In this document: piece after piece, positions 34,951 to 46,660 of the stretch
Numbering within the stretch: position 1 is the stretch's first letter
How the letters are laid out: the number at the start of each line of letters is the position of its first letter
Source of the DNA: Lichenostomus cassidix
Taxonomy: Eukaryota; Chordata; Aves; Passeriformes; Meliphagidae
Assembly (NCBI GenBank): GCA_008360975.2
Contig: CM039183.1
Span: forward strand, 37,129,850-37,193,849
Direction of reading: 5' to 3'
Length of the DNA stretch: 64,000 bases
The notes under the pieces: generated by a model
Seen by the model: the letters and a program-made list of their open reading frames with translations, nothing else
What the model was told of the DNA's origin: nothing
The model's database searches: none
Translations under genes and position numbers: made by a program

Positions 34951-36479
34951 AAAAAGGGAAAAATCTTTTAGCAACAAAAGCCACTTTGTCTTTTGTCATT
35001 CTCAACCCTTTGAAAATGCCTCAAACCTTCTTTGGGTAATTGCTATGCAAACATTTTTGATGTCTGTGCAAAAACATCTGGAAGCTTACAGTGGCATCTG
35101 GACATAAATATTAAAAGATCAACAAAACCATGATGTGAGTTAGTCATGTGGATAGCCATAAAAACTGCAACCACAAAACCCTGCTCCACGTCTTTGGCTG
35201 CAAAAGTGGGTGCTTTCTCACTTGGCTTTAATGTGTTTATGAAGTGATGTTCAAAGAAGAGTGGTCATGACTAATGGTTTGGTTTCCTTTCATTTTGACC
35301 ACTCTTAATCACCGTAAAAATTCCATTTCCTGGTTTAATAGGAAATAGGATAGGAAATGTCCCTCATTCCTTCTCTCAGCCCTCTGCTAAATTTTTGGTG
35401 TTCTATATGAAAGTTTTAATTCAGTTTGTAAAACTTGTACTTGCAAGGCTCCTTCTCCTGCAGGACACAGCCTGGACTCCCACTGGTTTCTTTCTGCAGG
35501 GGTCAGAGCTACCTGAGAGCGATGCTGTGGGCAGTCACTGCTCTGTGTTACAAGAACACTTGTGTGCTCAGGTCTCACTCTAGCAAGCACACTGGTGAGA
35601 TGTGCTCTGACAAAGGAAGGTAACTTTAAGGTGCATCTCACACATGGCACCTGAAAGAAAAGAACAACCTCCATCCACCTCTCATGAAGTCAAAAAGAAA
35701 GCTAAAGTGGCAATTCCGTGGTTATTTTTCAGTTTATGCAGTCTAGTCTCACAACTTTTGAGCCCCTCTGGTTGGCAGCATTGCGAGTTGCTTTTTCAGA
35801 AGCGGCAAGGACATGAAGGCACCCAAATCTCTTTGTATTTCAATGAGACTGCGGTGCAGATAATCAAAGATTTTAGAAGCTGACAGGAGTCAAGCACATA
35901 TATGGATTTGATAACTCATGTCTTATTACCTTGATTTTCTCTTGGTAAAAACATATAATGGCTTTTTGCCTCCAGAAGTGAATACATGAAAGATTGAGCA
36001 GTGCTACTACAATAGAAGTCCTTCAAATTTTCCAAAGAGAACTGGAAAATACACAGTTCAGTGATACAGATCAGCTAAGCAATGCTGTGTCTTCTAGGGG
36101 CCATCACTTGCTCTTATCTCACCTTTTTCACGTTCTTGCTGTTTTCTTCCTGATTTTTAGCATTGTTTGCTTATTCATTTCAGGCTTCAGAGCTATTCAC
36201 CTCATTCTCAGGAGAGTCTTCAGCTATAGGTTGTATATATCCTACTTCCCAAACTGAACTTTATATGGAGTGGACTTGTTTTTAAATGGTACTTCTGTTT
36301 CTTAATTGTCTGAAGACATGCATAGTATTTCATGATGTAAACAGAAATGCTGTAATTGGCTGTTGCCCTATCCAGTTGCTTACCCACTGGGATATTCTGG
36401 ATAGGACCAACTGCAAGGTGAACAAATTGCTCTAAAAGACTCTCAAGAATGGAAACACACATATGTTTGTATTTGATTT

Positions 36480-37110
36480 CTGCCCTAATATTTAGTGACG
36501 ACTCTATAATTTAAATAAAAGGGCTCATTTTTCCCCAATTTAATCTCCTTTAAACAGTGTGGGAGTTATAAACATTATAATAATGTTACCACTTTCATAT
36601 TTAAAAATATGCCCTCTAAGCATTTACATTCAAGATTTGTTTTTCTTCAGATGTGTAAATAATGCATAGCAATTTGCATCTCATGCATAAATCTTTCTCC
36701 TGTTGAATGCAAATTAAAAAAAGTAAAAATAATCTGGCCCCCAACCCCTTTCATTTGCTTCTTTTCCCACCTACTCATATTTAGAGCAAGTTAGCTGGCT
36801 AATTCTTCCAATGAGAATTTTAAGAGTTTATGTGTGTTTAAAAAATTATCTGACTGAAGTTTTCTTCCACTGAGTAAAAAGAAGCCTAGAGCTGATTAAT
36901 AGTGTTTCCTTTTCCAGTCCTAATGAATGTTTTTCGGGTTTTATGCATCCCAGATGAATCTATTTTAAATGGTGTGTGTCTGTTTGCGTGCATGAATGTT
37001 GCTCTTTCTTGGGATTTATCCCAAATGAGTTTAGCTTCTCTGTACCTTGTAGGACAATATTGATGCTGGCTTAATCAATTTCAATTTGCTGTTAAACCAG
37101 AAACGAAGCA
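36480..37110. other. AT-rich block with inverted octamer motifs
   Basis: This interval has no open frame of note. It carries two POU octamers in opposite orientation: ATTTGCAT at 36672-36679 and ATGCAAAT at 36707-36714. Several further ATGCAT and AAATTA cores are present. It sits immediately upstream of the CpG-richest part of the window. A regulatory role is plausible but unproven. Confidence 0.35.
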
Positions 37111-37418
37111 TTTATCAGGATGAGCCAGGATGGGCTGAATGGACTTTTCGTGTTCCTGAGGGCTCTTTGTGAAATCCACTCCATGAAGTTTCTGGAGCTC
37201 AGAATTTACAAGAAACTCTTCTCTGACTTGCACTTACCACCTAGTCTGGATACACCCTCAGAGTGGTTTTACTCTACACGTTTCCTGCACTGGCAGTATG
37301 TGTGCCTACTGACGAGTATCATGGCTCTCAACCCACTAAAAATAACTTCTCTAGAGAGTCTTGCTGCCTTCGTAAAAATGCGACCAAAATATCTCATTGA
37401 ATCATCTTCCTCAGCTCA
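37111..37418. other. Unrecognised 128-codon open frame, probably chance
   Basis: A plus-strand open frame runs from an ATG at 37120 to a stop at 37504-37506. The product would have a leucine- and phenylalanine-rich N-terminal half (KFLELRIYKKLF near residues 23-34) and a serine-rich C-terminal tail that lies in the CpG-enriched segment. I recognise no domain and see no clear upstream acceptor or downstream donor fitting the frame. I regard it as most likely non-coding. It is one of the few frames over 120 codons not overlapped by an equal opposing frame for most of its length. Confidence 0.2.
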
Positions 37419-37715
37419 GACGGGCTCTGCTATTTATGACTGTGGAGTCACTTCTGCCTCCCCGGCTGCTTCACACCGAGAGCGGAGCCAGCCCCGGCAG
37501 ACGTGAGGCAGTGCCAGCAGCAGCAGCAGGAGCTCTCTGGTGGGTGAAAGCCTTCTGCTCGCACAGCAAGTCCTGGCCCCGAGCTGCTGGAGATCTGGGG
37601 TGTTGCAAACTCCCCGGCTCCTGGAGGCAGGTGCTGCTGTAGTGATCAGCTCTGAACGCCGTGGCAAGCAGTGGGTGAGCATTTCTTCTGCTGCTGCCTG
37701 ATCACAGCGATGCTA
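37419..37715. promoter_or_regulatory. Small CpG-enriched segment
   Basis: About a dozen CpG dinucleotides occur in roughly 300 bp (for example ccggctgc, accgagagcggag, ccccggcagacgtg, gaacgccgtgg). Neighbouring kilobases have only a few each. A (CAG)n run of four to five units lies at 37514-37530, and 'cagtgggtgagc' near 37668-37680 resembles a splice donor. This may be a weak promoter, a first exon of a non-coding transcript or an unmethylated enhancer. No TATA box or coding start is convincing. Confidence 0.35.
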
Positions 37716-40040
37716 ATTTTAAAGTGGTGAGGAAGCACAGGGAGGTGATAGCAGGATGGTCCCAGCTGTTCATCCCAAGGACATGAGTGGCGCTTTTATC
37801 TGAGAGATTTCACTGCACAGAATGGGAGAGTGGGGAGAAAAGAGGAAAACCTTCCCTCGATTCCTGTTTCACTTTGGAAAAGTGTTTTCAAAGACTCATC
37901 CTCTCTTCCCCTCCTGCAGGTTATATTTAGTTTTAAGCTCTCCTTGCTGCTGTACTGATAGCTCCTTACCATTTCCACTGCAATTAATTAGAGCAGGGTT
38001 GATTATGTTTTTGTCTCTGATTGTGTAAATCAGGACATTTCTGTCTAAAATGAGGAGACCTTTGCTGCCGGGATACCCTGCTTTCCATCCCATGCCATCC
38101 CATCCCTCCAGCATGGCCAGGTAGCCAGGCATTCCTGGATTCACCTGGCAGATGTTGCTCCTGTGTTGAAATCATGCCAAGGAGGACTGAGGCGAAGGAC
38201 TAAGCAAGCATCAGGGCTTTGGTGAGAGGAGATGTGAGATGGATGAAGTCACCATTTTAGAGGGCCTGTTAACCCACTTTCATGCTTTGGTGCAAGGGGG
38301 AGATGAGAGGGGCTAGAGAGCTCTGACCCACTTGCTCTGCAGCAGAGCCAAGCTTATCACTTCAAGTACAGCTCTTCAAAATCTGCTTGAATAGGGTAGC
38401 CCTCATGCAATATGAACAGAGAAGAAAAAGTGGGTTTGGATAGAAAAAAAATCATAGAAAAGAAATGAGTCCAAAGCAACTCAAGGTTCCAGTAGTCTCT
38501 TCTAACAGCCCACAGTCTGCTTCCATCCCTGTTTCACACAAAACACCATAAGGGCATTGGCCCTCACCGTGGGTGTGTCTGGGTCACCTTGAGGCAGCCA
38601 GGCTCTCACTGTAGATCACTGGTTGCATTGGGGCAGTGTGAGTACAGGAAAAGCAGTGAGGATGTGTGACACCTTCTGTGTGTTTGGAGAGGTTAATTGA
38701 AAGAACAAACTGTAATTGTAGGAGTCCTCAGCACTACAGATATTAGTGGCTTTTCTGGCCATTCAGCATTAGCTCTTTTCCTTGCTATCTCACAGCCCAT
38801 GAGCCTGGCTAGAAGATATCTTCTGTTTTAGAGTAAGGTGTGCCTGCAAATCAACAAGCTCTTAAAAAATACGTATTTAAGCTCAGCACTCCTGTGGGAG
38901 TGAGTGCTTCACAGGTTTGTAGTCTCAGGTGCACAAGGGTTAAAATTATTTGTGGAAAAACTTAAGATGCACAGCTGAGCAGGCAGCAGGACCGAGGAGT
39001 TGCAGTCCCTAACAGGCCACCCCAAACATTTGTCCCTAATATCTTCTTTTCAGTAAGTAGCAAATCATAATTCGTAACATCACTTCTTAGGAAAGCAACT
39101 GCAGTGTTGCTCTCCAAGCCAACCCAGGTCAGAAATCTTCTGTTACACTAGCTAAAATTGCAGAAAATATTTCTGAAGGACAGGCACACTGTGCATCTTC
39201 TTCCATGTGCCTAAACACTATGTGTTTCTGTTCTGGTTTTAAACAGGACTGATGAATTGCAACTCCTATTCAGCTTGCAGGGAGTTACATTTGATTTTGC
39301 TGTATCTGTGGTTAGCAGATCACATTCTTAATGCACCCTTACTTGTCAAACAACAGCTCTGTAGGCAGAGATCAAAGGAGCTGAGAGAGCACGTTTCCTT
39401 CACTCTTATAGAAGAAGATGAGAGGTAACATGATCTTGACCTCTGAAAGTCAGGGACAGCTCTGAGGGTGGGTGACTTCAGCCAGGACTTCTGCTGATCA
39501 TGTAACAACAACAAATATTGGAGCCATTAACACAGACATGGATTAACTCTTTTGAGAGAGTTGTATTTTTGGGGGTCCTAACTCCTGGATAAATGTATCC
39601 TGTATTGTTTGTAATTTTAATTATTTTTTACTATATGAATATATATATACATAAGAAAAAAGCGAGCTGATTCTTAGTAGATTGTGTTGCTATATTTTTG
39701 GGTGGAGAAGAAACAACTCCTTGAGTGAATTACGTCTTCAGATGAGGTCACAGAGACTGTCTCTGCAGGGTTTTATTGCTCCCTAAGTAATGTACCGTCT
39801 GCCCTTTCGCAGGAAGGTTTTATACCATCAACAAACAGCAGGGGAGTGAAAAATATCATCTGTAGGATGAAGTAAATTCACACAAGTAAATGTAGCTATA
39901 AATTATAAGTAAGCTAGTACATTTACAGATGTTTGTTCTGATCCAGATGCAGCTACTGTACCTCCAAGGTCCCACAGATGCAGTGCAGAAGCTGCTTTGC
40001 CATGTTGCATGGAAAATTGATGAAGTCGCATGGTGCTGTT
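37716..40040. other. Unique non-coding DNA
   Basis: No supported gene is present; open frames are at most 82 codons. Short features are three 'catccc' units at 38086-38107 and a perfect 12-bp palindrome aaatacgtattt at 38867-38878. An (AT)n patch lies near 39638-39650. No transposon was recognised. Confidence 0.5.
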
Positions 40041-40690
40041 GTTGCCATCTTTCTTTTTCCCCAGCTGCTAAATTACATTAAAAAGCACTAAATAGGCATT
40101 CAATATTTTCCTTATATAAATTTATTGTGTAGCAATTATTAGTTAATCCTGGTGAGGGTATGTGACTGTAAATGGGAGGTGTCAATCAATGTAATTAGAA
40201 AAGTTGTGCCTGAAAAACAACCTCTGCATTACAATATTGCCCCACCATAAACACCCTACCTCATGGTGTGTCCCTTCTTAGTTACACAGTGTAATTCCTG
40301 TGTTGATTCAGGCTTGAATTACACTGTAAATCTTGTTTGTGAATTTATAGACTGTCCCTTTGAAGGCAGAATTGTGCCAGCCTGTTTATTTAAAGTCCTT
40401 TCTTCACTGCATCAGCATGCTTTGGAGATGTAATATCTTATCCGCAAAATCCCTGAGTGACAGCAGCTCTGCAAGCTCATGATACATATAATACATTACA
40501 TATTATCAATAAAATGTTGCAAGACATGTCATAGATCTTATTAACATAACTTTAAATTATGGGTACAAGTTTGACCTATCTATTGATGGATTAGAAGCAA
40601 ATCTTAGATTGCTAAACAGAATTAAAAGGCTCAGGGCATCATTAAACAAACTGTTTCAAGTAAAATGTCTGCATTTCCCCATAAAAAGTC
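40041..40690. other. Probable regulatory or conserved non-coding block
   Basis: The stretch is moderately AT-rich and free of repeats, with closely spaced homeodomain cores (caattattagttaatc, atcaatgtaatta). It encloses a perfect 12-bp inverted repeat (separate entry). There are no open frames of note. The texture is that of a conserved non-coding element, judged by eye only. Confidence 0.35.
40286..40327. repeat. Perfect 12-bp inverted repeat with 18-base spacer
   Basis: The left arm acagtgtaattc (40286-40297) is exactly complementary to the right arm gaattacactgt (40316-40327). Inside the spacer, ctg (40298-40300) and cag (40309-40311) can also pair. The RNA or single strand would form a 12-bp stem extended by a short inner stem. 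At DNA level the arms hold GTAATT/AATTAC homeodomain-like cores. Confidence 0.8.
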
Positions 40691-41289
40691 AAAACATACC
40701 TGAAAAACTAACTGTCCCCAAGGCAAGTTATAAAGTTTAAAGAAATCCAAAAATAGTTTTCAAGTATTTTTTTAAATTACTTTTGCCATTGCCCTCATAT
40801 TAATTATGATCCAAATTTCTCCCAGAAACGTTGGCTGCCCTAAAACATTTTGATCTGTGTGTCTCCTTATCCCCCAGAGCAAACCAGGAAAAATAAGCTC
40901 TGAACTTCCAGGAGATCTAGACAACATCCAAACCTTTGATACCAGTGACACATAGATTGCCTGCCTGTTGTGTCCCATTTCTGAGTTGAGATTCACTATG
41001 TCAGGACTAGAGAGAGCAGTGACAATGAGGCTCCAAATGCTGATTTACAAGTGGTTCCTCAGACACGCAGGAGTCTATGCTGGCAGATCCAGCTGAAAAC
41101 TTTGGACATTAGGTCACAAATGACTCTTCTACAAATTATCTGAGACATTTCTAGGGTTTGTTGGTTTGTTCATGGTTAGGTAGCTTGACTCATTTTAATT
41201 TATGGAGTGGCTTTTGGCATTTTAACTGTGGATTCTTCACCACATCTTTTTGTGTTCTCTTTGTGTCAGCACTTTGGCAACAGGGGAAA
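40691..41289. other. Unique non-coding DNA
   Basis: No gene, repeat or RNA is recognised. The longest open frame is 74 codons on the minus strand and is unremarkable. Confidence 0.55.
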
Positions 41290-41405
41290 ATTTAAGGCAA
41301 GTCATTTAATGACGTGCCTGAAGTTATGTAAAAGAACCAGCATAGGGCGGTAAACAGCTCAAAGATGTCCTGTTTCCTAGCCCTACACCTATATCCTGGA
41401 AATAT
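41290..41405 (-). mobile_element. MIR/CORE-type SINE relic, minus strand
   Basis: On the plus strand the order is 'caagtcatttaatgacgtgc', 'ctgaagttatgtaaaagaac', 'agcatagggcggtaaa', then 'gatgtcctgtttcctagccc' and 'tacacctatatcctgg'. This parallels an inverted MIR: 'acttgcccaaggtca', 'agtggcagagc', 'aacccaggtctcctgactcc', 'agtccagtgctctatcca'. The SINE head is therefore at the right. It is strongly decayed, but the five landmarks in the correct order make coincidence unlikely. Confidence 0.55.
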
Positions 41406-43700
41406 TCCTTTTTTTCCCAGTGTCATTAGGATTGGCCCTCTACAGGAAGATAAATAAGGCTTCTTTCTTCCATACTTGAATTATTTAAAACATTAAATTT
41501 TATTTTTAGGATGTGAACTCCTGTGTTGGAGGGGTAGTGGTCTGTGCTTAGTCTAGTAAAGATGTGAGCTGGAAGGCAAGAAGCCCAGAAATTACTGCCT
41601 TTTTTCATAATTTCTATAATATAATTTCTGGATCAAGTACAAAACCATGACTGAGAGAGAGAGAGAGAGCTTTTCCATTGACTTGAGAGGGAATGGATAG
41701 AGACATTTAAAAGAAATGTGTCCAGCTGATGAGTAAGCTGGCATGCACCACTGAGTCGTTAGTAATGTTTATTCTATTAGAGTGGACAGTCTTTTGCTGT
41801 TGATAAAAAATCTCACTCAGTCCATTACACATTAAATTAGAACATACACATGCTCCATAATCACAACTCTCTCTGCCTGAGCACTGATCAGTAATAGTGA
41901 CCTTTCAGGTAGGGGGTGGAAGGTGATAGCCTAAACACTTTTATGTTAATTATTACTCGTCTGTGATCAGGAAAATCCTAATATTTTAACAACTTTGCTG
42001 CACCTGAGCTCCATTGAGACCTGACAGTGGCAACAACAAAAGAACATATATATTTGGACAACTGTGCTATAAGTAATTCTGCTGCTTTGTGTTTGCTTTG
42101 ATTTAGTTGGGGTTTTTTTTGTCTGTTTGGTTGATTGGTTGGTTGTAATCTCTCCTAGAGTGATAGAAAAATCTTTATTTGACAAGTTAAAAAAAGTTAG
42201 TTTTCACTCCTATTTATTCAGTCTCATATACTGAATAAATAAAGGCACAAATAAGAGCGGCTTGAGCTCTGCATTGGACTTCCCTGACTCTTTCTGTTAA
42301 CCTTAAAGTTCACTGTGCTGAAAACTAATAGCATCTAGTTGTCAAGAAGCCAGAATAATGACATTTTGTGCCATTATTCTAATGCATTTTTCACTGTGCA
42401 TTTTCTTTAATTATTTCCATGAGTAATATCATTATGCATTCATGCCAATACAATTCTGATAATTAATTTACATGATGGCAATTTCTTAATGATTTTGATG
42501 TCAAAGCTAATAGCAACATCTGATAGTTGATCTGTTTGAGCTGACATAAATTTAACTTTTAAGGCATTGATGACAAAACCAACAGCAGCATCAAATTACA
42601 GTGCAGAGAAATAAACATCCACAGGGTAAAATCTTCAGTAGAAAAGTCTTGATCCTTACTCGAGGTTTATCATTTCAAAATGTAACCAAGCCCCCTAGAC
42701 ACAATGCACATCAGATTTTTACCTCATCTTGCTTTATTTATTTATGCCATTAATGGTATTGATTTCTGATATCTAAGAGATCAAATTATATGCTATCATG
42801 TAAAAGATGTACTCTTGCCTCCAGCTTGGTGCATATATTCCACAGGTTAAAATGAAAAAAAAAAAAGCATTAATTAAGATTTTATCTTTCTAGTTCTCTA
42901 AGCATGAAGTCTGCACTGTAGGGGTGTGTGTGGGGGAATTTAGGACTGGTGTCTGAACCCAAATTTGTATCTTGGTTTGTGATTTCAGTTTGCACCATGT
43001 GGTAATAAAATCAGCAAAATAGACTTTATGTGGAGGCAAATATTGTTAATATCAATAAAACATGAAACAGCAATGCAAAATAATATTTTAGATCAATATT
43101 TTTAGTACATTTTTGCTGTATGGAAGTGATGCATAAAGAGATAATTAAATGTGTAACTGTATACATGTATCTGTCTTTTTTATATTGACTCATGTAACTA
43201 TTACAAGACAATTAACATCAAATAAACCCACATTCTTCAAGTCTTCGTCCAGCAGATTTGAAGATCTCTTTACAAGTCTATAGGTATTTTTATTCACCAG
43301 TTAAATATTTTAGTACATCTTAGTATTGAAAAAATGTACGTGGAACAAATTATGATAGCCATAAAATGGTGACGGTTGTTTTCCCTTTATTTTTTTAATC
43401 AAAAGCAAAGCCTCATTCCATGACATAGCCACTAACATAATATTTATTTCCTCCTGCTTCAGCCTGTTAAATGTATAGATGAAATGTTAAAAACCATTAG
43501 AAATAAAATTGATCCTGCCATATATCTCAGCTTTTTCCCGAACAGGCTTTTCATCAATGATATCCACCAAGGGAGTGCACACTCCATTTTATACTGCGAG
43601 GAGATAATTATACAGCGTCAATTAGACCTTTCATTGCTGGACTATAAAGGGCTGCTAGTGCAGACCCAGATCGTTTGCCTCTAAAATGCACTACCTTTCC
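41406..43700. other. AT-rich block with conserved-element texture
   Basis: About 2.3 kb lack coding potential. The (GA)n run at 41653-41669 and a short A run at 42855-42866 are the only simple repeats. Two stretches stand out. At 42330-42600 there are repeated short 'attatgcattcatgcc' and 'taattaatttacatgatgg' type segments with many ATTA cores. At 43450-43690 there is a uniform-complexity stretch including 'cagcgtcaattagacctttc'. Both look like conserved non-coding elements of a developmental locus. That is inference without alignment. Confidence 0.35.
41653..41669 (+). repeat. (GA)n microsatellite
   Basis: Eight to nine uninterrupted GA units. It is a simple repeat, probably polymorphic in length. 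Confidence 0.85.
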
Positions 43701-46259
43701 TTCTTCAGACTCCACAAGCAAGATGTCTGTCCCTACCTGCTGAACAAGAAGCTATGCCTGATTGCTTTTAGCAAGTATTTAACTTATCTTCACAAACATG
43801 AGGACACATACTTGCTTGAAGCCAGCTCTCCAAGATTCAGGAGCATCAGTATCCATTTTCTATGTCCATCCTGTGTAGATGAACATTGCTCCACCCAAAG
43901 TTTGAGGAATGATTTTTAGTTCCACTAATGATAGTGAAGGTGCAAACAACAGCAACAGTTTAATTCCTCACATATATTTCTGGGAGCTGTACTTTGGAAG
44001 AAGCCTGTGGGAAGAGAGGGACTTTGTGTGCTCAGAATTTCTAACTTTCCATGAGTGCAAGTGTCCAACTACACACCAGCAAATTCTTGTAAATGTAGTG
44101 CTCTGGTGGAGTGCAGAAGAACATGGATGGGAGGAAATGTCCGAGAGCGCTTGAGTTTCAACCAACCTTTGTTAGGACACACACATCTTCCACACATTAG
44201 ACATAAGCTGAGTCTACCTTAGCATTTTTCTCTTAAAAGAGCATTGATTTGAGGCAGATACTAGTCATACAAGTGATACAGTGAGAGAAGACTGGAAAAG
44301 AGTCTGATACATGGAATCAGAATTTTTTTGTTATTCAGGTTTTGTCAAATGCATATCCTGCTCACACATTTGTCTTTGATGAAGATCTGGAATGCTTTAC
44401 TCTAACAGAACAATTTAATTTCAGAGCCCTTTTTGGCAGTGGAGAAAAGAAAAGGGAGATTCTTGTAACATTGCCCTATAATAATTAAATTTTGTTTTAA
44501 TAGTAATTTTTTTAAATAATAACATTTCATATTATGAGACTGAGAAAGCAGTGGAATACTGACTGACAGTCGTTTTCCTCGGTCTGCAGAAGGTACAGGC
44601 TTTAGCTGCTCAAGTTGCCTTTGGAAATATGTTAGTTAAGAATACATCTTGGTTTTAAGAATAGTTGTTCAATGAGAAAGAGCAGTGTAAATGTTATCTT
44701 TATTCCAGGTGAGTAGAAAATATCTTAAAAGCATTTCTGAGGAGTGTTAGCTTTGTGGGTTGATTGTTGGGAAGTGTAAGAAACAAGACTGTGATTGTGG
44801 TTTGCACACTGAGAGATCTCCCCCACAACCCAAATGGCTTCCTTGTGTGTGGCATTTCAGAAAACCGTTTTTTCTGCCTCCAAACATGTGGAATCCTGTG
44901 CAGAAAATATATTTTTTTTGTGCAGGGCTTGTCATGAGTTGGACACAACCTGTTTGGAATGCAATGTAGGAGTTTGAAAAGGAGGTTTTAAAAATTCAGA
45001 GCTGCCTGAGGACTGGGAGCATTACTAATGAAAATGTGTTTGAGTTTAATGTTGAAACTAAATGTCCCATAGAACAGAATGAAATTAACTGCTTCCCTCC
45101 CCAAAATTCATACTAAGTTTCCATAGCCTTGAATCTGGCCCAGATAACTTAGGCTCTGAGTCAAAAACTGCTCCCTATGCCTCACATAAACACCCACACC
45201 CAGGCATCTTGTACTATCTTCCATTTCTTCAGTCTGCCAATTATTTGACACACCCCGTTATTGTGGGCTATCTTAAATTAGCTGCACAGTGACTCAAACA
45301 TTTATTAACTGCTCAGGAGCCAGGAGTTTAGCATGTTAAGAAGCTCCTGGCCTTGAAATGTCTCAACAGGAGTTGTTTAGGACACTGATGATGGTGGTCT
45401 TGAATCATGGCAGAAGCAGCAGGGGTACCACACAGGAACAGGGCTGTGTCTCCCAAAGCAGGGGACATTCCAGTCATCCCTGCCACCACAGAGCTATGGA
45501 GTGCTCAACAGTAGGTGGGATGCATCTTGTAGCAGCATCCCTTTGAGTCATGAAGCCTGAATGGGATGGCAGTAACAATCCCACTACTCACTTTCTTCCA
45601 TCAGGTGTGAGCACAGGGCTGTGACTGTGGATATGGTTTAACTGCCTCGGTCCTTAGTACAGAAGCAGACAGAAGAGGTCCTTTCTGCAGGAATTATAAT
45701 TAGTCAGAATGCAGCCTAGCTACGAAGTACAATGCTCATTGTTTCTCTCCTTAACAGCTAGCTCAGGCTGGTTATTAACACAAAAAAAAGATTTCACTTT
45801 GAAAGTAATTTTGTTCCCTCCATCCTCCACTGTGACATTTCCCTTGCAAAAACCATGCTGAGTCACATTATACTGTGGCTAAGGTTGTGGGGCCTCTTTA
45901 AGGTGCCATTTGGCACACTGGTCCAGAAGTCTCAGACTGGACTAAGACCAGAAAAGCAAGTGGTGGAGGTAGCTCCTCATTTCTCATGGCACAGACTGCT
46001 ATACAGTGAGCTGGGAGAAACTTTTGCGGGAGAAGCTCCCCAGCATGTTACATTGCAGCTTTTTAACAAGAGGAAAATTATAACCTCTGTTACTTGTTGC
46101 ACTGCGATTGATTGGAGTGAGTCCTGTAACTATTTGGATGCCTTAAGTCTGCAGACCATAAAGAGCTTTCACTGTAACTGGACAGTCACTAATGTCCTTT
46201 TACTGCACTGTCTTTGTCATCCAAAGCTTCCAGTCACACAGTTTACTGACTAATTGTAC
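43701..46259. other. Unique non-coding DNA
   Basis: No gene is supported. The largest frame is 132 codons at 45855-46253 on the plus strand, with no recognisable domain and no splice context I can defend. Two or three 77-81 codon frames between 43686 and 44154 are likewise unrecognised. Confidence 0.5.
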
Positions 46260-46660
46260 CAAGCAATGTGTTTTTGATACAATGGGTATTTACAATCCGT
46301 ATTAGTTATATATAAAGCCTTAAAAAATATTCTATGCCTGATTAGTAAATCACATGATTTTACAAGAGATTGTGTATATTTTTACATCCACTTTAGACTT
46401 ACATAGAGCATTTCCAATTGTTTACACATGTTAGAATCTCTTGCATTTAAATAGCTCATTATGCAAATATTTACAAAATACATGGATATTTATTTTTACT
46501 GTACCCTCTATTCAATCACTCAGCTAAGATTTAATGTCTATACATTGTCTGCAGAGTCACATGTGCAGTAATGTATTATGAATAATTATGTACTATATAC
46601 AATTATACAACAAAAATAACAGATTCAAAAAATATTAGCATTGCAAAGGCAAGCCCCCAA
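46260..46660. other. AT-rich block: conserved element or old 3' untranslated region
   Basis: About 400 bases are strongly AT-rich but not simple-sequence. A POU octamer ATGCAAAT lies near 46461-46468, and there are many TTTACA/TGTAAA words. On the minus strand AATAAA hexamers occur (complement of tttatt near 46489-46494). A 3' untranslated region of a minus-strand gene is therefore an alternative to a conserved regulatory element. No adjoining coding frame supports either reading decisively. Confidence 0.3.

Larger units (their letters stand above)
32346..36479. other. Unique non-coding DNA
   Basis: Open frames are at most 95 codons and unrecognised. A long T run occupies 33172-33199. A short tandem 'acagggaa' series lies at 34133-34162 and a compound trinucleotide repeat at 34887-34950, both listed separately. 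No exon or RNA gene could be supported. Confidence 0.55.

Noticed and set aside
45855..46253. 132-codon open frame as a coding exon
   Set aside because: No recognisable domain, no credible flanking splice sites, and composition is not codon-like by eye.
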